Shown in pieces: positions 20,585-29,437 of a stretch of 38,088 nucleotides of DNA. The stretch comes from Blastocladiella britannica. Its lineage: Eukaryota > Blastocladiomycota > Blastocladiomycetes > Blastocladiales > Blastocladiaceae. Every line of letters starts with the position of its first letter. Position 1 is the stretch's first letter. The notes under the pieces were generated by a model. The model did no database searches. It saw only the letters and a program-made list of their open reading frames with translations, and was not told where the DNA came from. The DNA lies in the NCBI GenBank assembly GCA_025349905.2, contig MU624632.1:1-38088 (forward strand), read 5' to 3'. The position numbers and the translations under genes are program-made.

Positions 20585-21988
20585 ATGAAATTCACTCTCG
20601 CCACCGCCGCCGTTGCCGTGCTCGCCGTTGCCGGTTCCGTCGAGGCCAACAAGGCCTACGTGCCCACCACCCCGGCCGGCCCCGCCACCCCCTCCAAGGG
20701 CGGCTACGTCCAGGGCAACGTGCCCGAGGTCATCAAGTACGCTCTCCAGCAGCTGAACGACATTCGTGCCTCCAAGGGTCTCCAGCCCCTGTGCATCAAC
20801 CCCCAGCTCCAGGCGTCGGCGCAGGACCAGTCGAACTGGATGGCCAAGACCGGCGACATGGACCACCGCCCCGACACGTTCGACCGTTTCTCGCAGTACG
20901 GCTACGCCCAGAACGTTGCGCGCGCCGAGAACATTGCCGTCAACATGCCCGGCGTCTCCAAGGGCAACTGCTTCGGCAAGGCCTCGCAGTCGGTGTCGGA
21001 CCTGATGACGTCGGCCGGCTACACCACCGCCTGCGCTTGGTACAACTCCCCCGGCCACTACGCCAACATGATGACCCCCGAGTTCAACCAGGTCGGTATC
21101 GCGTACACCCAGGGCAAGTGGAGCGGTCGTGACTCGTACTACTGGACCCAGGACTTTGGTCGCTCGAACCTTCCCTGCGTGTCGGACAAGTACCAACCCG
21201 CCCCGGCCCCGGCGCCCAAGCCCGCGCCCGCCCCGGCGCCCAAGCCCGTCTACAAGCCTGCGCCCGCCCCCAAGCCGGTGCCCGCCCCCGCCCCCAAGCC
21301 GTACGAGGGCAACAAGGGTGAGGAGACCAAGCCCGTCGCCCCCAAGCCGTACAAGGAGGCCAAGCCCGCTGACGTGCCCGCTCCCGCCGCGTACACCAAG
21401 AAGCCCGTGCCCGTGCCCACGTACGCCGACGCCAAGCCCGCCGATTACGAGGCCGACAAGCCCACCAAGACCACCCCCGCTGCCGGCTACGACGCTGCCT
21501 ACCCGACCGCTCCCGTCGCCCCCAAGGCCAAGAAGTGCAAGAAGTGGGTGAAGGGTGGCAAGAAGTCGTCCGCCGCTGCCTACCCGACCCAGTCGGCCGG
21601 CTACGACGCTGCCCCCAAGGATGTGACCGCCCCCTACGGCACCGAGACCGCTGTCCCCACCGGTACCACCCCGTCCGGCGACTACGGCTACGGCAAGGAC
21701 GCCGCCAAGCCCACTGGCGCGTACCCGGCCTACCCCGGCACCGAGACCGCTGTCCCCACTGGCACCACCCCGTCCGGCGACTACGGCTACGGTAAGGACG
21801 CTGCCAACCCAACTGGCGCGTACCCGGCCTACCCCGGCACCGAGACGGCCGTGCCCACTGGTACCACCCCCGCCGGTGGCTACTCGTACGGTGACGCGCC
21901 CGTGCCCGCCCCCGCCTACGGCAAGAAGGCCGCCGAGGCCGCTGCCCCCGCTGCGTCGCCCGCGTACGCCGGTAACTCGTACTACTGA
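20585..21988 (+). CDS. Secreted CAP/SCP/PR-1 domain protein with repetitive Pro-rich tail
   Basis: Single exon, 467 residues. A signal peptide (residues 1-21) precedes a CAP domain (~45-200): LNDIRASKGLQPL helix, His in MDHRPDTF, a Glu-containing ARAENIAVN segment, and the CAP signature GHYANMMTPEFNQVGI, followed by YYWTQDFGR. The tail is built of APAPKP blocks, Lys/Pro/Ala stretches and three copies of a 33-residue unit. CAP proteins are extracellular; fungal ones bind sterols or lipids or act at the wall, and the Pro/Lys/Tyr tail would suit wall association (inferred). Codon choice is extremely biased to C/G third positions, suggesting high expression. The start gives a canonical signal peptide right after a C/A-rich leader. 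Confidence 0.93.
   Translation: MKFTLATAAVAVLAVAGSVEANKAYVPTTPAGPATPSKGGYVQGNVPEVIKYALQQLNDIRASKGLQPLCINPQLQASAQDQSNWMAKTGDMDHRPDTFDRFSQYGYAQNVARAENIAVNMPGVSKGNCFGKASQSVSDLMTSAGYTTACAWYNSPGHYANMMTPEFNQVGIAYTQGKWSGRDSYYWTQDFGRSNLPCVSDKYQPAPAPAPKPAPAPAPKPVYKPAPAPKPVPAPAPKPYEGNKGEETKPVAPKPYKEAKPADVPAPAAYTKKPVPVPTYADAKPADYEADKPTKTTPAAGYDAAYPTAPVAPKAKKCKKWVKGGKKSSAAAYPTQSAGYDAAPKDVTAPYGTETAVPTGTTPSGDYGYGKDAAKPTGAYPAYPGTETAVPTGTTPSGDYGYGKDAANPTGAYPAYPGTETAVPTGTTPAGGYSYGDAPVPAPAYGKKAAEAAAPAASPAYAGNSYY
21638..21900 (+). repeat. 99-bp tandem repeat inside the CAP gene
   Basis: Copies start at about 21638, 21737 and 21836, exactly 99 bp apart. Each begins GTETAVPTGTTP; the first two continue SGDYGYGKDAA and PTGAYPAYP, while the third diverges to AGGYSYGDAPVP. 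Near-identical DNA in the first two copies points to recent duplication or concerted evolution. Confidence 0.95.
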
Positions 21989-22204
21989 GTAGAGTAGTAG
22001 TGCTGTTTTTGTGTTTTTATTTCGACATTGCAATTATTTTCGCCTCCCTTCAATTCATAATATACAAGGCCCATTCTTTTTTTTTTAACTTGAGGTCTTG
22101 CCCTTAAATGCCATGACACGTATGTAGTGTCTCAATATCAGGTGTATGTTGGACCAAGAACTGGCGGGTGTCGGGTGTCCATGAGGGAAAGTGTAGCGGG
22201 AGTT
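21989..22204. other. 3' flank of the CAP gene
   Basis: A/T-rich 3' UTR-like sequence (T-runs near 22005-22090), then unremarkable DNA up to the transposon end. No gene seen. Confidence 0.4.
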
Positions 22205-22375
22205 GGTGGCGCCACTGTAAACGAGGGGCGCAACCTTTCCTAGGATTCATAAAGGTTTCCTGGGGTTCATAAATATAGTTTCCCAGGGTCCATAACCACC
22301 CTTCCTGGAGTTCATAACACACTTTCCTGGGGTCATAACCACATCCCACCGGCCGACCTCCACCGCCATAACTTA
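22205..22375 (+). repeat. Left terminal inverted repeat with tandem motif
   Basis: Starts GGTGGCGC, then five degenerate copies of TTTCCTGGGGTTCATAA at about 22235, 22255, 22278, 22301 and 22323, 20-25 bp apart, and CCTCCACCGCCATAA at the inner edge. Confidence 0.8.
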
Positions 22376-22989
22376 AATATATTTATTTATTCTGGACGAT
22401 ATTATAACATTCCCAAGCATCTTGAGAATGGTTTAGCCACCCACCGAGCATCCGTGGGCCTTTGCACATCATTTCCTGTCCTTGCACCCGGTGATCAGTG
22501 CCCCGCGTGCATTTCTTCGACTGTAGCCGCTTTTTAAATTTATATTGAATATATTTCACAACCGAGCGGCCCGCTCCTGTGCATTTTCTTTTTTTTGTGA
22601 TCTGTGGCAATCGAGTGAAGCCGATGCTGTGGGACTCGTCCAAGTACCGGCTGTTTTCGGCGGATAATCGCAGCGCAACAATGGAGAATGTCACGCGGCA
22701 CTGGCCTGGCGAATCGGCTGGTTTTACTCCACAGTAGCCATACGACGCGATCGAAAAGGATGGCCAGACAAACCCGAGGCTTGGCAAGAGCAATGGCGCG
22801 AGTGGTCGGTCAGGCATGGGCGGTGCGGATTTTTTGATATGAACAGGCCTGCTGCCACAGGTGCTTTCGTTGCGCGCACGTCGCTGCAGAGGGAATGGCA
22901 TGTGTTTTATTTATGAAAAAGGACACTCTTCTCTTGCACATATAACAAAGCGAGCAGCCCAACAAACTGCTCAATCGCACATCACCACC
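22376..22989. other. Transposon 5' region before the transposase ATG
   Basis: About 600 bp of mostly A/T-rich sequence, presumably transposase promoter and 5' UTR. A 172-codon open frame on the minus strand (22383-22901) has no recognisable domain or codon bias, and I do not call it a gene. Confidence 0.4.
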
Positions 22990-25900
22990 ATGGCCAAGGC
23001 CAAACCGACCAAACTTGCGATGGCCACTGGCATCACCGATACCTCGCAAAAAGCGACTGCCCACGCAAGACTGGGCGTCCGTCAGCGACAGAACGTGCCC
23101 GCCAAGCTCAAGCTTCTCTGGCTCACATCGAAACCGAGTCGACTCCTGCACCTCCTGCCTCCGTCACTGGCCCACTTGCCGGTGGAGCTGCAGGTCGAGA
23201 TCGGTCGGTTCCAGCTCTTATTATCCGATGCCCAGCTGGAATACTACGACAAGAACCAGCTTTACACCAGTGGCACGGTCGATGCGACGTTTGTAAAGAC
23301 GTTCCGGGGTTGCGATCCCCGTCTGCCTGATGGCTACTTTGCGATCGTCCTTGGTATGAATTGGTAGTTTAGATCAGGACCACTTACCCCAATATTCACA
23401 CATGTGTGCTGGAATAGCGCTCGGTGCAATCGCGTCTGCCAGTGCCGCACCTACCCTGGCGCCTGCTGGCCTCGCTCCTGCCAGCGCCCCTCCTGTAGCG
23501 CCTGTCTCTGCTGCTGTTGCTACCACCACTGTCCGTGCACTTAACATGCCAATTGTGCCACCCATTGAAACACTCGAATGCCCTCCTACGGACAAGAACC
23601 GGCTTGTTATCGTCCAGCAAGATCGGGCTACCATTACGGCCGAGAGCACAACTTCGATCAACTTTCAGAATTGCGGCCTCGAGCGGTATACGACACTTGA
23701 AGGCCAGCCCTTGTCCTTTGAGGGTTCTTACATTGCAGATCATGTCGTCGTATTCGAGATGCCACCTCAGGTCGTGCGCTACAGGGCATACCTGGACCAG
23801 GTGGCAGTAGCAACAGATGATCGTGACCGCGACGTCAACCCGCACCACATTCTTGCCTTTGGCCTTCGGCTCTTTGCGTGCGAAGAGGTGCTTTTGGGCC
23901 ACGAGGAGGAGTGTATTCTCAAGAAGGGGCCGTTGGTCGATCCGGTGGTGCTTTTCAGTGCCACGTACAAGTGCCCTGGTTTCGTCGACCACTGTACCAT
24001 CCGCAACGGGTTTGTCCATGACTTTGATGGGTACCGGGACTCGGTAGATGAGAAACACCGCAGAAACGGCAAGTCGGGGACGAGGAGGGATGATCATTAT
24101 TATTGCAACACCATGTGCGACACTCAGGTCAAGGTATTGTACTTTTTTCACTATTTGTATTCCTTTGTGTTTCCTCACGTTCTCATGGACCAGTTCATTG
24201 TGCTCCGCCACCACTTCACGCCGATGGCTCATGATACGTCCATTATGCAAGCAACGAGCTGTCTTGTCGTGTTTAACAAAGGAGAACCCCATGGGTTTAA
24301 GGCCGGCAGTCATCAGATTGGCGATTCTCCTGCATTGGTTGCTACACGCCGAATGGCTGTTGTTGCACCTGGTGGTAAGCGTGCTGAGCTTGAAAACTGT
24401 ATGTTATTCATCAGTCTTACCTTCCCTTGGCTCTATCTCACACTTGTTTTGTCCTTGTAGCACTTGCCATCACTGCGCATGCTGTTGGTGCTCCCCCACC
24501 CAACCATAGCAGCAAGTCGACTCTGGCTGCATTCACTCTTGCAAAAAAGCGTGGAGGCAAAACAATCGCGCCTGCATATAGCGAACTCGTTCCTGTGCCA
24601 ACTGCCATCGTGGGTCCGATCGCATTGGATGAGCAAGTTGCCGACTACTTGGTTTCCAAGGATGTGCTTGGTCTTGTCAGCCACATGGACCGCGAAAAGG
24701 GTACCTTTATCCTGATTGACCCCTTCCAGGCAGCGTTCATTGCACGCAATTCGGCCAAATCGGTCGTGGGCATGGACTCCTGTCATCGGCACAAGTGCAC
24801 TGGCGAGCGGCCACTGACCGTCCTTGCGATTCGCCGCCCTGGGGACCTGTACGTTTCTCCTCGTTTCTCTTTTTTCATCTCCATGACAGATGGTTGCTCT
24901 TGTCTTCCAGTCGGTCCATTCCTGTTGCAGTTATGCTCTCCCCACAGATCAACACGGAGACATACACAATGTTTTGCAAATGGTCAAGCAGTCTGCTTGG
25001 CGCCTGGTTACAACTGCCATCACGAGCCAGCTCCCAATTGACTACTTTGGTGATGGCCAGACTGCAAAGGTGTGTATACTTTAGTTTGTGGGTCTCGAGT
25101 TAGCATTTTCCCACTGACAACACGATTTATGCCCAGCTCTTTGAGGTCGGCAAGCGAGTGAAGGTTGGCTCGCATCTGACGGAAGAAGAAACGCACGCGA
25201 TTGTTCTGGAAGGTACACACTCTTTTCCTCGTATTTTATTTTCATCCTGTGCTCAATTTGGTGTGAAATAGTACTTGGGGTCGGTGATCCGTTTTCACCA
25301 ATGGTATTCACGATTGACAAGGCTCCAGCTGAGCGTGCAGCGATCCGGGCAGGTATGATCTCCTTTTTCGCTCTCTTGCCACCACACAAATACCACTACT
25401 GACCCACTAGCTGATCAATCCAAGTGTTTGGTGAAAAGCAGCCCATCAAATTGTGCGAGTTCCATGTAGCACAGGCGCTTCTTCGCTGGTTCAAAGGGGT
25501 CGTTCCCCCAGAGGTGGCCCAGGCAATCAGTTTCGACTTTCGGTGCACATTTGTTTCGCGCACATACACCGAATTTGCAGCAGCACACACAACGTTCGTC
25601 AATGCGGTTTCGGCAAGGATTTCCTCAGGGAGTGTGCGGATGAAAGTCCTCAAGTACTTCCAAGTGAACTGGTTTTCAAAGACCTGGCTTCGTACGCTCT
25701 TGATCGAATTATTTGACCTCATGCACTTGAGTCTCACTTTTCTTTTCTTTGCAGCATACCTCCTTGATGCTGGCATGCCTGAGTCCCTCCCGCGCAACGA
25801 TTTCGGCACCAACAACATGCTCGAGACGCTCTTCCGTGCGTTTGACACCATGATTCTTCGGTATGGACTTTTTTTTTTTTTTTTTTTTTTTTTGGCAAGT

Positions 25901-28853
25901 TATAGATCCGCATGAATTGATTCATTCCTTCACTCCCAATGTAGTAACACGGTGAATCGCCATGTCATTGGACTCCTCGAAAAGCTCGTGGTGGACTGGA
26001 TCCCGCACTATGTTGCAGTGATCAAAGCTGGGCCATCGCCCTATCTAGGTCGCGAGCAGACACGGCGGTGGCGCGCATTAGCTCGTGGTGCTGAGGTCCT
26101 TGCGCACAAAGTCAGCACCAGCCTTGGCTCGCAAGACGCCTATGTTGTTCCGCGGTCACCATCGACACTGACCAAATTTGTGCGTGTCGATTTCTTGACT
26201 CCGCCACCAAGGTGCAGCTGCAGCGACTTTGAACTATTTGGCCGCACTTGTGAGCATATCCTGGCGGTAGCAATGTGGAGCACGTCAGGCAGCAAACCAC
26301 CGGCCCCTGGCTCCAATGACGAGCTCTCAGAGTGGACACAGCAGGCCTTTGCTGTTGAAACTCGTGCTGCTGCTGCTGACAATGGTGCCGACAACATAGA
26401 CGACGATGGTGGCGCTGGCACTGGCGGCGTGGATGGTGACGGCGGCCCTGGCGCTGGTGACATGGATGACGATGGCGCCAGCAACATCGACATTCCAAGC
26501 TGGGCCGCCTGCGTTGAGTTGCATATCACACCCGAGGAGCACGGAACTGACACACTGGAAGCGCCTGTCACGCCGACCAAGTCTCGCACCCCTGGCCCAG
26601 CTGCAGCAACGAAAAGCACTCGACGTGGTCGAATCGAGGGTACATCAGCCATCCAATCGGCACCAGCGTGCAAGCGCAACCGCCACCACATAACTCCAAC
26701 GCCGACGGCTGCAAGGACGCCAACTGTACAAACGGCGGCCAAACACCAAGCACGGAAGCATCTGGATCAGCCCGGCCCGCCCATCGATTTGAGCAGCGAC
26801 ACAGATTTCGATATCATTGCGCCTGCTTCACCAGGGCCTCAGCGCAAGCGACTGCGTGTTGCACCTCCGATTCTTGAGCACTTTGGCTACAAGTTCCACC
26901 TGGTATACGACTCCGTCATCCGCAATACCATCTGGTCGCCATACCGCGTAGACCCTGCCAAGGATGCACCAGTCGATCCAGACGTGGCCAACAACCCCCA
27001 GTACATTCCACTTTCGCACCGGCAGGTCAAGATTCGTGGGCCGACCAACTTCGCATGCCTCAACGTGGACCAATTGCCATGCTTTTCGTCGGCAAATACC
27101 AATGGGTGCCAAGTTCATTATCGCAACGCGTGTGCAGTCAATGCTGTGGCAATGGCGCTCACACATGTGCTGCCTTCCGAGCCACATCTCAAAGTGGATC
27201 GCCCGTACCTGACTGACGCGCCGGTAGCTCAACCGCTTTTTCCATTTTTGTCACCAGATCATGTGGAGTCGTACTCTGGCCACGGCGGATTCATCATTGG
27301 ATTTGGAGCGCTCCAGTGCATGGTCAACGACGTCAACGACGACGTGAGGTGGGGCCTTGGACCGTTACTTGTGGCCAACATGCTCGCGATCGCGAACCGT
27401 GAGTACGGTGAGGATTTCTTTGGCAGTTCTGACAAGGTATGATTTTTTTTTTAAATATTATTTTCCTTCATTTATTGGCTCACGGTTAATTTAATTCAAC
27501 AGAATCCATCTGCTGCACTGGTCGAGCTTTGGGCAAAGCGGCTTGTAGAACGTGTGGCAGCCGCAGCCAAGCAGCCAGTCCCAAAGCCACCTGTCATTGA
27601 GGTACCCGAGCAACTGGAGCTGACCCCGCCTGTCATTCAGACCTTCGATTGGCGAGCCGATGTGCCACGCATGCTTACGGTTCTTGCATCAAGAGTGGAC
27701 GCAGAGCGCGAAATTCTGGACGATGTCCGGACTCTTTTCACGTTCGTGATGATTGGCACCTCGACTGGTTGTTCGAACCCGCAATGTCAGCCCAAGGGCA
27801 ACTGGAACCACGACACACAGGCCTGAGCGTTTCAACTTTCCGGATGTCCAGTCTGGAATCCCGTGTGGACGTTGAAGCCGACACTTTCCAGGCCTTGAAT
27901 TATTTGGGCACTGGGGCGCGCCACGACTCGTACTACCGTGCTCCCACGAAATGCCCTTTCAGATGCGCAGTGTGCAGTCCTGCCCCAGTCAGATTGTCGG
28001 ACTCTGACACTGACGGTGGCGGCATTGAGGGCACAAAGCGGTTGACCCGGACGGCCACTGCTCGGCTTGAATGCGAGGCGCCTGCTGCCGCCCCTGCCCG
28101 CGTTGCTGGCATTGTTGCTGCCGAGACGCTCCTTGTACTTGGCGCCCCGCCACCATCATCACCACTGCCACCAGCACTTCCTTGCGACTGCATTAGCTGG
28201 CCAGAGACCATGTGCGTTTACTCTTGCCCATTTTATTCTCTTTTATGGCCTGCCGCCAACTCCACCATTTATATCTCATGTTTTTCGATGACACGACAGG
28301 CGATCGGCATGCCCTAAAGACGACCCGCACATTTGTAATGGCCGTCGCAATTTCTGTGTCAAATGGGACAAGGTCCCCATGTTTCTCCGCGTGGAAATCT
28401 ACTGGGACAAATTTCAGCCAACTCTCTCGGCTGGGTTCAGCGCCGAAGGGTACGTCGTCCTATATGAGCGCCTTCATGAGTGGCTGGGCATTTGGCTGAC
28501 TCGAGGTCGTCGTAGGTTTCGGTTCTTCCCAGTGGCAATATTTTGGATTTCCAAAAAAAAACCTCCCGCCCTCATTGCGGCACTACGTGACCACCTTTCG
28601 CCGGTGCAAGAACAAGCAATTCCTGGCCAAAGGTGACGACGGCTTCTCTCGGTCTTGGTTCGCCAGCGACGACACGATGGTCGACCTGCGCAAGAATATC
28701 AAGATCCCCGCTGATTATCCTGAGTCGTCTCCCGTTCTGGAGCTCGATGCAGAGAAGTTCATGCGAGACGTCTTTGTCAAGGGCCGATTCCCGGTGGGCA
28801 TGGTACCGCGTGAAATCTGGTATGCCGTCGAGAAGACAACCACGAGCCGGTAG
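22990..28853 (+). CDS. MULE transposase-SWIM-USP-like deubiquitinase fusion, with frame breaks
   Basis: Exons: 22990-23353, 23418-24133, 24194-24398, 24461-24848, 24911-25069, 25137-25212, 25272-25352, 25425-25691, 25755-25860, 25945-27436, 27503 to ~27757 or beyond, a block ending at 28211, 28300-28449 and 28516-28853. The N-terminal half has Cys/His clusters that may bind DNA (YKCPGFVDHC; YYCNTMC with HH). MULE DDE core: VVGMDSCHRHK (first Asp), PVAVMLSPQINTETYTMF, VFTIDKAPAERAAI (second Asp), then LCEFHVAQALLRW. SWIM zinc finger CSCSDFELFGRTCEH is at 26213-26257. The same exon has a SUMO-interacting-like PIDLSSDTD (~26780) and a USP Cys box, RNACAVNAVAMAL (Cys codon 27131-27133). Further on are CPFRCAVC, KVPMFLRVEIYW and a His box, RHYVTTFR then SWFASDD (His codon 28581-28583). 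The frame breaks near 24978 and 28553; 27757-27826 is ambiguous. Family calls are strong; activity is uncertain. Confidence 0.8.
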
Positions 28854-29187
28854 CGGGTTTGGTAGTTGAATATAATTATGTGTGCACTATAATAATGGCG
28901 AAAAAATCAGGGTAAAAGGGTTCAGCCGGTTCGGGCATGGCATGATCGCGGACAAAAAGGAGCCCGGACAGGTTTGGCAAGGGCTAGAAAACAATGGGGT
29001 TGTTGATCCAGAGAAAGTTAGCACGGCCAGGCGCCGGGAACGCCATAGCGGTGCTGGCGGTCGCGGTATAACGAAAATAATACTGTAGTGGGGCCGCGCG
29101 GCCAGTGGTGGTGAAGAACGGCAGGGTGGACAAGTGTTGTTGGCACTGACGGTATGAACGTCACCCGGACAGGGCCGTCGGCTCGAT
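28854..29187. other. Transposon 3' region after the transposase stop
   Basis: About 330 bp between the transposase TAG and the right inverted repeat, G-rich near 29090-29160. No gene or poly(A) hexamer is obvious. Confidence 0.4.
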
Positions 29188-29412
29188 ATTTTATGGCGGT
29201 GGTGGTGGCGGGCGACGAATATAGCAATGGCGGGGTGCCAGGCCGGGTAGGATGATGAGCCCTGGGGAAGGCCGATGGCCCCCAGGAAAGTCGAGAAGTG
29301 CACTATTATGAGTCCTGGTAAAGTGAGTTTATGAGTCCTGGGATGGAGGTTATGAACCTCAGGAAACGGTTTTGAGTCCCAGGAAAGGAATTTTCCGTAA
29401 ACGAGCGCCACC
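29188..29412 (-). repeat. Right terminal inverted repeat with tandem motif
   Basis: Read on the minus strand it starts GGTGGCGC, then about six degenerate TTTCCTGGGGTTCATAA-type copies (CTTTCCTGGGACTCAAAA, GTTTCCTGAGGTTCATAA, ATCCCAGGACTCATAA and others) down to about 29255, and CCACCACCGCCATAA at 29190-29205. It mirrors the left repeat. Confidence 0.8.
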
Positions 29413-29437
29413 CAAAATACTTTCCCCACATTTTGAA

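Larger units (their letters stand above)
22205..29412 (+). mobile_element. Mutator-like (MULE) DNA transposon, about 7.2 kb, with USP-fused transposase
   Basis: Bounded by an exact 8-bp inverted terminus, GGTGGCGC at 22205-22212 and GCGCCACC at 29405-29412. Each end continues inward as a degenerate inverted repeat of ~170-225 bp, made of a tandem motif close to TTTCCTGGGGTTCATAA and ending in a shared CCACCGCCATAA. Between them lies one long gene (22990-28853) encoding a MULE transposase. Long inverted repeats are typical of MULEs. I find no 8-11-bp target-site duplication immediately outside the proposed ends, so the insertion is old or the exact ends are a few bases off. Confidence 0.75.

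Noticed and set aside
20495..22033. 512-codon minus-strand open frame
   Set aside because: It is antisense to the CAP gene, and its Gly/Val/Arg repeats mirror the Pro/Ala/Lys tail of that gene.
22231..22345. Regularly spaced short repeats resembling a CRISPR array
   Set aside because: The units are degenerate, nearly contiguous and present in inverted orientation at the other transposon end; the DNA is eukaryotic.
22383..22901. 172-codon minus-strand open frame in the transposon leader
   Set aside because: No codon bias, no recognisable motif, and it lies in the presumed promoter of the transposase; a second transposon gene cannot be excluded but is not supported.
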